Origin: Carallia brachiata
Lineage: Eukaryota > Streptophyta > Magnoliopsida > Malpighiales > Rhizophoraceae
DNA length: 64,000 nt
Assembly: GCA_021464245.1 (NCBI GenBank)
Contig: JADCRB010000089.1
Location: 682,001 to 746,000 of the forward strand
Reading direction: 5' to 3'
Shown here piece after piece: positions 1 to 12,300 of this stretch. The notes below the pieces were generated by a model that was not told the origin of the DNA, did not search any database, and saw only the letters and a program-made list of their open reading frames with translations. Numbering within the stretch: the first letter of the stretch is position 1; every line of letters starts with the position of its first letter. The translations under genes were made by a program, and so were the position numbers.

Positions 1-263
1 GTTGGGAATAAGTAAAACGAACTTGAAATTGTGTTGGTCAGGCGTATTGAGTCGGCTTTTCTGATAGGAAACAGATAGGTAGCCAGGCATAACGTATATG
101 TAACTAGCCAGCTTATTTTGCCGTACAATTCGCACTCGGAAAGAGTATTGCACATAGTTTGTGTTTTCTCATCCCCCTCTGTCTAGCTAACCCTGCCCGC
201 AGGATTAAATCCAAAGAGCGTTTCAAAAGACTGGCAACGTAACTGAGGCGACTGGCAAGGAAA
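1..263. other. Upstream region of the CASP-like gene
   Basis: No gene is seen here. The stretch precedes the start codon at 264 and probably holds the promoter and 5' untranslated region of the CASP-like gene. I cannot place a convincing TATA box or transcription start. Confidence 0.4.
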
Positions 264-1354
264 ATGCAGATGACGATGAGTCGACAAGCTCCAAAGCCGC
301 AGAAACGTGTGTTCATGGCAGCTCAAGTAGTGCTTAGGATTTTGGCCATGACTTTTGCAGTCGCGGCAATCTCCATGATGGTGACCAGTACTCAAACAGT
401 CTATTTTTTCAGTATTGGGTTCAAAGCTCGTTACAGCTACTCTTCTGCATTCAAGTAAATAACTAACTATAGCTAAACTCCTCCATATAATTAATATTCT
501 CAAGCTTATTAACTATTACTCTGCTTGTTCTTAATAAATTTCCTCAAAAGTTGATAAAAATTAATTATTTTACCGGTGTTCATTCCCTAGAAAGAAAAAC
601 TAAAAATTTCAACAATACTTTTTGATTAGGAAAAGATAGACAGTCATAAAATTACTAAAATTTATCTAAAATAATTGATTTAAGTATGAGATTATTTTCA
701 GTCTTATTAAAATTGAAAATAACATATGAGAAGGCCCAAAAAGACATCAACTTGGACATTATTCTGGTTAAATTCTCGCTAAATCCTCCTTTGGGCATAT
801 AACATCAACAAGGCTCTGATTTTATGGAACAATAGACTGATAGATATCGAGAGTTGCTTAATTTGGCAGGTTCTTGCTAGTTGCAGATGCAGTGGTGGGT
901 GGATTCTCCTTGCTTTCACTCATCTTTGTTTATCTTTTGATACGCAAGCTTAAGACATCAACATCATCGTGTCCCAATAGCTTTTCCTTTTATTTTTGCA
1001 TGATATGGTAAGGGGATTGACCTTCTTTCTTCCTTCTTTTTTAAGACATCAACTTCATTGTTTCCCAAGGGGTTGGAAATTGTTTTTGGACATAATTAAT
1101 GGGCATAAATTGTATTTCAATTACAGTTGATGACGTTGTTGATCATCTCTGGATGCGCAGCAGCAACTGCTATCGGCTACGTGGGTCGCTACGGCCAAGA
1201 GATGATGGGTTGGTATCCTCTTTGCGATCGCGTGGCCAAGTTCTGCCATAGCATCTTGGTAGCTGTGGTTTTATCCTACCTGACTTTCTTTGCTTACTTG
1301 GTCCTCACCATCATGTCCGCTTACAAGCTCAGTTCCCAGACCCCAGTTGAATGA
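264..1354 (+). CDS. CASP-like (CASPL) four-helix membrane protein, three exons
   Basis: Plasma-membrane protein of the Casparian strip membrane domain protein-like family (MARVEL-type, four helices). Proposed exons are 264-454, 870-1007 and 1127-1354, all with GT-AG borders. Helix 1 lies around residues 18-40, helix 2 opens exon 2 (FLLVADAVVGGFSLLSLIF), helix 3 opens exon 3 (LMTLLIISGCAAATAIGYV), and helix 4 runs near SYLTFFAYLVLTIM. The arginine in helix 1 (VLRILAM) and the aspartate just before helix 3 (LHD) are family hallmarks. The LHD motif is read only in a frame one base off from the start of exon 2, so one base appears missing within about 871-998, most likely in the T run ending at 997. 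With that base the product is about 185 residues, normal for the family. Role by family: membrane scaffold or barrier. The subgroup is probably CASPL1, which is my inference. Confidence 0.85.
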
Positions 1355-1649
1355 CAATTATTTTACTTGTCCCCTACACTCCTCAATCTTAGATATAATA
1401 ATTATTTTTCAATTTTTGCAAGTTCATGAAACAATTCATTTACAATTACGATTCTATGTTGAAAAGAAAGGCACGGGACAGCTTGATCTCTAGCTTGTTG
1501 CAATTCTATGGTCACATTAGTTTTAAGGTTTGTACATATAACAAAGTGAAACAGGTTCAGTAGAGAAGAATAAAAGTTCTGAAAAAAATGAAAGAAAACA
1601 ATCACAGGGTTGAACTGCAATGAAGAAGGGAGAGTAATATGTTGATGTA

Positions 1650-4397
1650 TCAGTCAGTTTCGATCTCGTCTTCACAATCTTTAAGGTGTTCCTTCAAGGG
1701 CTGTCTTTGAATTTCCCACTTGTCACTGTTCCATGCTGGATCCATATCAGGTAGTTCATAGTCATCAGGCCTTAGAGACAATTGGAATTCTGGTAGGTCA
1801 GGCAATGCCTGTAGGGCCCTGCACCATCCATCACCATTAATTCCATGCATTTCGAAGTTGAACAGATTAGTAACAGTAAATCAGTCGAGCATAAGTATTC
1901 CATATGAAGCCACAAGTGCAGAACAATGAATGGGGTTTAGTGGCATGCTGCTTACTTCTCTTCTTCTAAGACGTAGCCATACATCTGAGTCTTCTTTGAT
2001 GCAACTTCAGGAATTTTCTGATGCAATAGTTTCATAGCGCCCCAAAGTGGAGGCGACCTTGATCAAAATTCCCATGATGAGCAAACGAAATAAAAAAAAT
2101 TTGAGGATAACACAATAATAATAGAGTGGATTCCAACGCGCTATAAACAAAACAATGTCAACACCAACCTGGTAACAGGAGGGACAAGGCAAAAGCTTAT
2201 GCAGGCCTTCTTGCTCTCGGACAGAAGTTCTTCTGCAGCAAGAAAGCAGCATACGGCACTAACATGGGAGATTGGTTCGTTACCCTTGTCAAGGATCAGA
2301 CCATGGTAGTAGTAAGCTGCAGCCTAAGGATATGATACGAGGTTACTAATATTCTCAGACGCAAAAAGGTTAAAATAAATGAAACAATAAGAATAGTGCA
2401 CTAATCCCCTTAAAATGGGGAAGGAATTGCACAGTACTCATTAACCATATGATAGCATTGCGAACCTTTGCTTCAAGGAACTTCCACTTGATGAACTGTA
2501 GATGCTTCTTTCCATCCCCATGGCTCATGCCGGCTCCTGATAGACAGTGATAAGCCTGGCAAATCATAGATAGAAGAAGTATAAAATGACGGTGCGAAAG
2601 AAGTAGGTGGAGGAGCAAATGCCATTATGTAGAGGAAAGCTTGACATTTCTTTCAAGCCTAGTTGATGAACAAATGTTAGCAGTACACAGACCTGACTAA
2701 AGTACATCATCTGTTCACATGCTAGCCTCCTCTTCACTGACAAAGTGGCCTTTTGACTTTCAACAGCCAAACCAAGCTGAATTTCTGTACCCTGAACATG
2801 TTCAGGGATGTCAATTTTCAAAAACCAACAAAAAGAACTCTGCAGTCAGTTCAAGTTTGTTAGCAAGAAGAGCAGGAAATCCTTTTCCGTTTAAGTTTAG
2901 TTTCTAGCATCTTTTGGACTTTTATTAAATCTAATGAGATTGAAAGACAAGGGCGAGTCCAAATTAAGCCATCTCATGAGACATGCTCAAAACTTTTTTC
3001 GCTCTGGATTTTACAAGTAATGTAAACTACCTGGCCCAATGCTTGAATGGATGCAGCCTCCAGCACACCTTCTTGTAAATCTTTTGGAAACATTTTCCTG
3101 AATACGCGCACTTAGCCTCATTAGCCGCAAAGTTTAACATCAATGGCACAAGGTGCGGATAAAAATCCTCAATGCATTTGTATTCAGCATTTACGTACTT
3201 GATATCCGGTGGTACACGAACCAGTACTTCGCGGATACAGAATTCCAAGTATCCCGAAGCCTTAAGCAGCAAATCAACAGCGTCCCTCTTACAATCTGCA
3301 GATGCAAATTTAGACTATCACAATCGGCTCAGGTCTCCATCAACAAGGACTTATACTTCTTCCTCCATAAATAATCAGCATGACCGTGTACGGACATTAA
3401 ATGTGTAATAAGAAACGAACCTGAAGATACAGCTCTTATGCCAGAACCAGATTGATCCGTAGGGATCATCAACAAGTTGGCCTCCGATAGGGTCAGCATT
3501 GCCATCATATGAATAACAGATAACACTTCAAACCAGGAGTTTGCCACCGAGTGTTCCTTCTCAATCAAAATTCAATTCAGTCATGGGCACAGAGATTTCG
3601 AAAATATTCTCAGCAACAAAATTAATGATCTTCTTAACAAGTCCTACCTTCAGTCCATCTTTTAGATTTTTCCACTTGAACTCCACCAAGCCCTCAAGAC
3701 CAAATTCTGCAAGATATGCACAAGATTATCTAATATGGAGATGCAGAGACCACCAAGGAGACAAGAAACTACAATGTGAATGTAAGCAGCTGTAAGCTCT
3801 TAAAAATAAAAATGACAAAAATAATAATAATAAAAAAAAAAAACCTTTCTTCGTGAGGCCGATAAGAACAGACAAGTATTCCTCCAATGCCCTCATTAAT
3901 TCAGTTATTGCTGTTCCTCCTGCAATACCCAGAATTGTATTCTTTTTTAAAAATAGGCAACAAAAATAGGCAAATTTTGTTTTCCTGCAAAAACTAGCCA
4001 AACGAAAAAAGGCCTAAAAAAAAATTAAGTCTTGTTCTTCAAGGACAAAAGGATTTAATTGGCACATTTTGCATCTCTTCAGCCAACCATAAATTAATTT
4101 TATCTTCCTTCAAAAATATGAAGAGCTGCAGAAATAAAAAAAGAGAACAACATTAAGGACAATGAGATCAGACCTACCCGTATCCTGTGCCACAAGGACA
4201 ATCTGATTGCGAAGACAGGTTATCTTATGGAGAAGATGTTGAGGAACTAGTCCTCTAAGTGCCCTTTGAATGTCAGACTGCGTTGTTGGAATTCGGATTG
4301 AAGGCACGTACACTCCCACTTCTGGTATGGTTGCTGCTGCTGGCCTTTTCTTTCTCCTCCCAACGTCTATGAGTAAAGAAGAAGAAGCGCACCCCAT
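1650..4397 (-). CDS. BRO1 (ALIX/Bro1-like) domain protein, 11 exons
   Basis: Plant endosomal-targeting BRO1-like domain protein. BRO1 domains are alpha-solenoids that bind ESCRT-III in multivesicular-body sorting; the exact role of this short plant subgroup is not established. Exons read on the minus strand are 4397-4178, 3919-3845, 3706-3648, 3559-3421, 3295-3199, 3097-3031, 2791-2693, 2555-2466, 2323-2169, 2057-1956 and 1818-1650. All have GT-AG borders and phases agree throughout, giving 423 residues without a frame break. The N terminus MGCASSS carries Gly2 and Cys3, a typical dual N-myristoylation and palmitoylation signal, so the protein is probably membrane-anchored. A central block (GTEIQLGLAVESQKATLSVK, then RRLACEQ) is the most family-like stretch. 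The C terminus is acidic (EDEIETD) and lacks a CaaX box. There is no long proline-rich tail as in full ALIX. Confidence 0.88.
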
Positions 4398-4596
4398 TCT
4401 TTCTTGCCAAAAGTTCTGAACATCCTACATACAAAATTGGCATGTATATCAACTGATATAAGCAACTCTTACCGTTTGTATTTCAATCTCACTGTAGAGA
4501 CAGACCAAACTTTAGTACAAGATCAAAGTAATGAAATTGGGAAAAACAAAAAAAAAACTTGCATAGTTGCATTACGTTCTTCACAAATAAAATATT

Positions 4597-4630
<34 letters not shown>

Positions 4631-4975
4631 CAGCATTGACTGAGAAATGGGCTACAAAAGTGAGAATGGTCATAAGTGTAAAAGCTGGCAGAGCCATAGT
4701 TAATAAACAGAGCAGACACAGAAATAAGAGATGATGTTAAATAAGTGAAATGACTCACTGGGAGGAGAAACACTGAAAGAGGAGTGCCTGCAGAGAAGTG
4801 AAGCGAAGCTTCGAGGATGCATATTAGTAGCCTGGAGAGAGAGAGAGAGGGCTCAGGGACCGAGGCAGAGCTCACATGGAAGAGTACATGGAGTCTCCGC
4901 GTAGTTTAAGGAAGTCATTGAAATTTCCCACCAACTTGTGTGTTTGTGTCCGGTTTATGAATGATTTGTTTAACA
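4398..4975 (-). promoter_or_regulatory. Upstream region of the BRO1-domain gene with a GA/CT microsatellite
   Basis: This stretch lies upstream of the minus-strand start codon at 4397. It holds a GA run at about 4597-4630 and another near 4831-4850, which read as CT-rich tracts on the gene strand. CT-rich leaders and Y patches are common near plant transcription starts. A spliced 5' untranslated region is possible but not proven. Confidence 0.35.
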
Positions 4976-5995
4976 CGATGGTTGTTAATTAAAAAAAAAA
5001 GTTGGTATCTCACGTAATTTTTGTTTTAAAATTTATTTTGAATGAAATAGTGTTTATTATTTTTAAAATTAGAGTTGATATTTTTAAAATTTTTGTTATT
5101 TTTATATTTTAAAAATATCAGTAACAATTTAAAAAAAAACAGTCACGGTTATATTTAAGACAAATTTCAAGATAAAATCACTAAAATATGTATGTGTGTA
5201 TGCTCGTTAGTTTAATGTAATGCTTGTACCTGTAACTAAAACAATTGAAGTCACGGTGTTCATGCATAGACAAATCAGATTAGCAGTAGATCAATTTGGT
5301 TGTATTATATTTTTATTTTATACAAGTTTTTTTTGATATTTTTGTATCCGATCTATATAGTGTAAAAAAAAAAAAAAAAAAAGACAAATATGAGATTGCC
5401 AATGGATCTACCGTAATTTTCGCAAAGGTTCATAATCTAATCTGCCAAATTCGTACATGTAATGTATTGGAGTACCAAGGTCAAGTCTTTAGTGAACAAT
5501 AACAGTACTCAACTTGCACTTTAGTTAAAGTAACAGAGTCGTTTTCACTTTAATTTTGCTTCAGAAGAAAGTCATGGCGATCCTAGTTAATTAATTTTTA
5601 TGCTTCACAATCTCCATGCTGCTGCAATTATACTAAAAATTGGATGAACTCCAGCGCATGCTCAAATCTTTAAGGGCATCTCCTACCACAGAATTGATTC
5701 AATACCTCCATTGAACTTCCGCCGGAGGGACCACGGTATGACACAGTTGATGAAACGTTGGGGAGGGGCAAAAATTAAAGGGATGGAAATATTATTATTA
5801 TCTCTCATTTATTGTTGCTTATGGCTTTGTTAAAAAAAAAAAAAAATTGCTTATGGCTATGGAAATGGAGAAGATAAAGGCGCCAGTTCAGCAGCTCCAT
5901 CACCACCACCATGCACTCCCTTACCAAATTCTTGTGGAGCTGGGCATTTGACTGGAAATTAAACTAATCATCAGTGCTAACTGCTAAATGCATAA

Positions 5996-6174
5996 GAATA
6001 ATGTTAAATATTCTGAAAAACATGTCATGAAATATTCTAAAATGTATAATTATAAAAAAAATTGTTAATTTTTTTAATATCGTTAAATCAAAAAAGGAAA
6101 CAAGTTAACGATTTTTTTTATAATTATATTTCAGAATATTTGATAATACAGTTTAAAGATATCTAGCATTACTC
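5996..6174. mobile_element. 179-bp MITE, Mutator-like by its 9-bp target-site duplication
   Basis: The ends are inverted copies: the left end starts GAATAATGTTAAATATTC and the complement of the right end starts GAGTAATGCTAGATATC. The internal arms also pair (AATTATAAAAAAAAT on both strands). The element is flanked by a perfect 9-bp direct repeat, AATGCATAA, at 5987-5995 and 6175-6183. It has no coding capacity. A 9-bp duplication with ends starting in G suggests a Mutator-like origin, which is inference. Confidence 0.8.
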
Positions 6175-7465
6175 AATGCATAAACAGATTATTATAGATC
6201 TCTCATTTGCGATTAAGTAGACTCAGTATTACTTTAAAATTTAAAAACTTTTGTAATGTTTATTTTTATTCTTTAACAAATTAAAAGTTTAACACTTGTT
6301 TCTTGCTTCGGCCTTTGGGGTCGCGACATTCAAAAACTCATAGGATCGTCTCATACGTGGTCAAACGAAGCAAATGTAGAGCAAAGAAAGGATGACGAAT
6401 TCTAAAGAATTGAGTCACATGTTAATAAAGTAATTTTTTTATATTTATATTCATTTATTCATGGGACCAAATAAGATATAATTGGACTGTATTTTTATTA
6501 CTTCATGTTATTTTTTGAGTGTTACTATCCATTTTTTCTTTTTTTTTTTTGATCTTCTTTGGTTATAGTTCCCGGCAACATTTATCTAACTTCCCGATTG
6601 AGCTCACTATTTTTTCTTTTAATAATAAAAAATGTGTATCCTAAATATCTAAATTATTACATATGCGAATAGAGGTCAAAAATTACCTATTATCATTATT
6701 CAATTTTTTTTACAAAGAAAACGTACTATCCAAATACTATTAATTCGAATAGATCTCATTCACATTCAATTTTAATATTGATAAGTTTTAAACTAGTTAA
6801 TACTCAAAATATAAATTTTTTAGTATAAAAAATAACTTTACTAAAACTTAAGCTCAAATCAAAAAAAAAAAAAAACTTAGGTGATTGCTTGGGCCTACCA
6901 AATCTGTGGGCTGAACTCAACATGTATCAAACTTAAGTGACGATAGTATTTTGTCACAAGCTATATATATATATATATAATTAAACAGTTATATTGACTA
7001 TAAATTATATAATAATAAAAATGATATTTTTGAATCTTATGAATTTTGCACCTTTCTTTCTAAAAAAAAGAGCTGAAATATGTGAAATGTGAAGCCTTAA
7101 GTTCTAACAAGATGTTATGAAGGATTTGTTATTTGAGGTATTCATAATTCGGTTAATTGAACTGAACTATTAAAATTATTTTTAAATTAAAATTTTTAGT
7201 TATTTAAAATCGAAATTGTTCTTAAATTGAAAATTCGATTAACTGAAAATTTTAATTTAACTTTAGTCAAGTTCTGGTTAATTGAATTTAATGACCAAAA
7301 AATTTAAAATTATAATCTAAAAATAAAAAAATATTTTTGATGTATATATTTTTAAAAAATTATAACTATCATTGTATATAAAAATTAAATAAATAATTAC
7401 TTGAGATATAATAATATTTTATTAATATTTATTTGTTAATAATTATTGTATTATTAATATTATTT

Positions 7466-7467
<2 letters not shown>

Positions 7468-7503
<36 letters not shown>
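7468..7503. repeat. TA dinucleotide microsatellite
   Basis: An uninterrupted TA run of roughly 18 units lies inside AT-rich intergenic DNA. It is likely to vary in length between haplotypes. Confidence 0.9.
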
Positions 7504-7506
<3 letters not shown>

Positions 7507-8016
7507 CATTTCGAGACCATTCAATTAAGCACGATTTTTTAGTATTTTGAAATTAAAATTGAATTGAAAATTTTTGATTTTTATTTGTTTTAGTTAATTT
7601 ATTATAAAATTAATTCAATTAATAGAAAATCCGGTTCAATTTAGTTTAATTTTTTTGATTAATTGAAATTTTTAATTTTATTTTAACATCTTATTTGTTT
7701 TAATCCATCTTCGATGATCAGGAAGATTGATATATGATCCATCGTTTATCTATTATTATTATTATTTATTATTTTCTTTTTTTGTTGAGCATTCCGCCCG
7801 CAACGATGTCGTATAGTTTTTTTTTTTTTTTTTTTGGGGTCTTTTTTCGGTGCATGGTCGGCTGGACTGAACTCAGGGGACTGTTGTCAAAAGAATCCGT
7901 CCTAACAAATAGCCAACAACAAAATAAAGATCGGATCGAGAAGGAGAAAGAAAAAATAAAATAAACGAAGATTTTTTTTGAAAAAAAAGTCTCGAAGAAC
8001 GGCGGCAAAGTCAGCG

Positions 8017-10425
8017 ATGAATCTACTGGTAGTGGTAATCCTCTTCTTGGTTTGGGCGTCGCCGCCGTCTTCGGTGGCTAGCACCTCCGATGGCCCATTC
8101 ATCGTCGCCCACAAGAAGGCCTCTCTTAATAGACTCAAGTCCGGCGCCGAACGCGTCTCCGTTTCCGTCGATATCTACAATCAAGGATCTTCGTCAGTTT
8201 TTCTTTTCTCTTTCTTCTCGCTTTCTTCTCTTTAATCAAATCATATCTGCTTCGTCCTTTTTGCTGAAGTTATTTTTTTTTTTTTAGGGTTCTTAAGAGA
8301 ATAGAATCGAATGAAATGGATTTAAAAATTGAATTGCATGTATTTTCAGTGGAAATTGTCTCTAATTTTCTTTCAGATGTAGGAATCGTAGGAAATCAAA
8401 AGGAGTTCAAAATATATATTTTTGCTTTTTTACTATCTGGAAAAATATTACTTTGGAAATAATGGGTTATTTTGTTGTTAGCATGCAAATGTAGGATTTA
8501 TGAGCTGCAATGGGAGAATCAATCTGCATTCATTCCGGATGGAAATTTAATAGGGTGATGATTCAGTACTATAGAGATATATTGGAAAAAAATGAAATGG
8601 GGAATGAATCAGTTCAAGATTGCATGCCATATAGCAATCTCAGGCCTCATAGTGAGTGATGATCATACGCCAACGCTTCAGCAGAAGAGCCTCAATTCTA
8701 ATGGCCAGGAACATTAGATGGGGGGAAGGGAGGGAGGGACCTGAAATAAGTCAAGTAAGATTGGAGAATGCGAATGAGAGGGTCGTAAGGAGGGAAATGA
8801 GGCAAGGTGATTGTAATTGCCAGATCCACATGCCTTGGAGACTTGTCCATTTTGGAAATTACTCTTGAAACTTTGCGTAATGTGTTATCAAAATATCATG
8901 TTGGATTGCAAAAGTCATCAGCTATTTGGCCTTAATTTTTCGCATTCAATTAAAATCATATAGATTGATGCTTTCTGGTTGGTCAGCTTTAGAACTGGTT
9001 AAACCATCACATCTAATGCCAATTGGAGGATCTTGCTTCTGCCTTGGGTTTCATTATTGCAAATGGATTGGCTATGTTACTCAAAAACATAGGAAAAGGC
9101 CCACCACCGCTAGTAGCATATATGGCAATGTATATAATGACAAATTATCAGGCAAACATTGATGGTGCCACCGTGCCAGTATTGCTTGATACGGCAAATA
9201 TCTCTTAATTGGCTTTGTCAATTTTTGAAATTGATGTTCTTCCAGTCTCAGATAAATTTTTATGTTTACATAAGGCACAAACAATAAAAGAGGGTGCTGA
9301 TGAGTGACCTTTGGGTTGTAATTGATGACAAGGAACTGGTCAATATGAGGATGTTGCTATTGCACTGCGATGAACATAATGATCAGTGTCTAGATTAATA
9401 GTTGTGGACTTTTGTTGATTTTCTTCTTATCAGTGGATTAATTTCCCTGTTTTATTTGCTTAATATTTCTCATGGTTTAGTGCAAATTGTTCACCTGGCA
9501 TATACAATTTTCCCTTCTTTTGTACATTTTCCAGGACAGCATATGATGTAAGTCTTGTGGACGATCGCTGGGCTCAAGATATATTTGAAATTGTCAGCGG
9601 TAACACTTCGAAGTCATGGGAAAGACTTGATGCGTGAGTGCTATCATTTTTTAAGTCGCATCCATTTTTTTTTTTCTTTTTTCACTTACTCGTAAACATT
9701 CCCACGCATTTGTGTTTTGCAGGGGTGGTTACTCTCCCATGCATTTGAATTGGAGGGAAAGTGAAGGGCATGTTTTACAGTTCCCCAGCAGTAATTACTT
9801 TCCGTATTCCAACAAAGGCTGCTCTTCAGGTTTCACACATCCTCAGTCTTTCATTGTCTTTTTTTTTTCTGCTTTTTTTTTTCATTCTCTTTGCATTGGT
9901 ATGGTCATCTTTTGACTGTCACTTCACTGTAGGAGGCCTATTCAACTCCCATACTGCCTCTAGACATCCTTGCAGAGAAAACTCCTGAAAAGTCATTAGA
10001 GTGGGTAAGCTTCTCGTTTCTGGTATCAAATATGTAAATGTCCTCTGTCCTTGATTTGTCTTCCCTTTTTTTTAATTCTTTTAACTAAATCTTGTGTTCT
10101 TTGTTGTCTTATTTTATGGCAATCATTTTCAGGCTAAGGTACAAATCCTCCTCCCTCTATCTTAGTTTTCATTTTATTAGAGTTGTTATAATAAGCATCT
10201 TGAACGCCAGGTGCCTGCAGTTTTACTTGTTTTGTTTGTAGTTACATGGTACTGCTTCATGTATTCATCATATTCAGCTAATATGGATTTTTTGTTGAAT
10301 CACAGAGGCTCTTGGCAAAGTATGGATCCCTCATTTCCGTCATCACAGTTGTGGTTCTCTTCGTGTACTTGATTAGCACCCCATCAAAATCCAGTGCTGC
10401 AAAAGCCAGCAAAAAGAAGCGTTAA
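8017..10425 (+). CDS. Translocon-associated protein subunit beta (TRAP-beta / SSR2-like)
   Basis: Subunit of the ER TRAP complex, which sits beside Sec61 and assists secretory-protein translocation. Exons: 8017-8192, 9535-9633, 9723-9829, 9933-10004, a 6-nt exon 10133-10138 (GCTAAG) and 10306-10425. Residues 1-22 form a signal peptide (MNLLVVVILFLVWASPPSSV). Conserved lumenal text follows (HKKASLNRLKSG, ERVSVSVDIYNQGSS, AYDVSLVDD), then one C-terminal helix (GSLISVITVVVLFVYLIS) and a lysine-rich cytosolic tail ending KKKR. Exon 3 is broken: the family text SHAFELEGK and the following KGMFYSSPAVITFRIPTK lie in two different frames, neither matching the phase from exon 2. One base seems missing near 9730 and another near 9758. 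With both, the protein would be 193 residues, the usual size. A sequencing error is likelier than a pseudogene because all other exons and splice sites are intact. Confidence 0.85.
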
Positions 10426-11653
10426 TCATTCTGGATAGAGAAAACAATACAGTAGCCTGTCTGCAGCTGGATCTCTCAATACATGAGGACTAACTTGCTG
10501 GCTGAACAGTTTTTTTAACCTCATAGAACACGATATCATGCGTAAAAACCGTTATTATTCTTCTTAGTTATTGAAGAGCAGGTGCTAGATGAATCAACAG
10601 ATTCCTCTGCCTAGGAACTAGTTTCCATTGCTGAGTCTGCGAGTACATTTTGAGATCAGTGTCCGCATATCAAATTTTGCAGTTCTATGCTAGTTTTTGA
10701 CCTTCTTTGAGATTATTTATCGCGCTTGACTAATAGGTAACTTTGTGAATTGTTACCCCTGGTGTGGGATACGGTAATCTTGAGATTTTCTATTAATGTT
10801 AGCCATGGGATTACCCTCCGGGAAGCATGGAAGGAAGAAGAACTCTTTGTGCCAATCTGTCTTGGAATAGAATTATGTTTGCTTATTATCTTCCAAAATT
10901 GGATGATCAATTGCAAATGGTAAATATATTTTCCCACTTTAGGTATGCAATTGGGATGGGTGGGCACTTCGACCATCGGATTTTGGTTATTGAGATATTG
11001 GCCGTGCTGGTCAAGATGTAAATCCACTCTATTACAAGGGCACCACGAAGTAGCATAAATTTACTTATGGAGGTGATTGAGCGAGTGTTCAAATGAGATT
11101 TATTTTGATTTTAATTAATATAATTAACAGATGTGTTGATCGTTATGCTTGGAATTTTTTTTTTTTTTTTTGAAGATAAAGTTTTTCTGAAAGAAAAAAA
11201 TTTAGTGGTAATGCAATAAGAGAAATGTGAAATGTGAAATGTGATGAGTGTGTTGATGTGATATAATTATTGAATTAAAAAAAACTATGTAGCATATGAA
11301 TTTTTAATTGAATTGTAATTTTCGTGCGATTTTGCTGCATGGCTGTATGATCAAACTCTTTTTTTCATGTAAAAAAAAAAAAAAAAACTCATTTTGAAAA
11401 TATTAGAAGGATGGAGGATTTTGTCGTATTATTGCTCGGGTGATGTCATAATTGCACAGTAGTACAAGCTAAATTTTACAGTCATTTGAAGTTTTACGAT
11501 TTATACATATATTTTATTATTTTTCTTACTCATTTTGTGACTTTTATCAAAAATTTCATGGGTGTGATTGGATAATGAAAAATTGAATAGAAAGTGAATG
11601 AAAAAGAAAATTGAATAAAAAGTGAATGAAAAAAAAATGAATAAAAAATAGTA

Positions 11654-12096
11654 GGCAAAACTTACAATTTCACCCATATTTTCATGTATTTTAAGAATTT
11701 CACCCATAATATTTTTTTGTTTTGAATTTTACCCTCAACATTTTCTCCGTAATTTTTTTTGCCCTTATCTGTTAGTTGACCGCTAAGTGTGATACATGGT
11801 AGTCCAATCAGCGATATATTTGATACTTTTATATAATTGAAAGAAAGAGATTAAAAAAAAAAGTCACAGAAAATAGATTATCGACTGTAAGGTGATGACA
11901 TATTATTAATGTGGGCTATAAGTAGGATGATTTATCACTGACTGGACTGCTACATATCACATTTAACGGTCAACTAACGGAAAAGAGTAAAAAAATTTGA
12001 CAGAGGAAACGTTGAGGGTGAAATTCAAAATAAAAAACGTTGTGGGTGAAATTCTTAAAACACATAAAGATGGTTGGTGAAATTGTAAGTTTTGCC
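11654..12096. mobile_element. 443-bp foldback element with long inverted arms, Mutator-like
   Basis: Left and right arms of roughly 175 bases each are inverted copies of one another. Both outer ends read GGCAAAACTTACAATTTCAC. Inner parts also match, for example GTTAGTTGACCG on the left against its complement on the right. A perfect 9-bp direct repeat, AAAATAGTA, flanks the element at 11645-11653 and 12097-12105. No reading frame is present. The long inverted repeats and 9-bp duplication fit a non-autonomous Mutator-like (TIR-MULE) element. Confidence 0.85.
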
Positions 12097-12300
12097 AAAA
12101 TAGTACAGTAATAATAATGTTATAATTGATAAAAAGTAATAATTAGAAAGTTGTGAGAAAGAAAATAATAATAATTTATAAGAAAAAAATAAAACGTAAT
12201 TGTTTGAATAAAAAAAAATAAATAGAAAATTATGAATTTTTTTTTCTTTTTTCTTTTTCTTAAAAAAATGCCAAACATAGCATGAATGTTCTATTAAATC

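Larger units (their letters stand above)
4976..8016. other. AT-rich intergenic region
   Basis: No coding gene is supported. It contains the inverted-repeat element at 5996-6174, a TA run at about 6961-6980, and a longer TA microsatellite at about 7468-7503 inside degenerate AT-rich repeats (about 7140-7690). Those repeats look like old transposon debris, but I could not delimit ends or a target-site duplication. The last part (about 7800-8016) is upstream sequence of the TRAP-beta gene. Confidence 0.5.

Noticed and set aside
7140..7720. AT-rich palindromic tract around the TA microsatellite
   Set aside because: Some blocks look inverted (TTCGGTTAATTGAAC and similar), but I could not define ends or a duplication, so it was not called an element.
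9023..9208. Short open frame in TRAP-beta intron 1
   Set aside because: It lies wholly inside a well-defined intron, with no family text and no splice signals.
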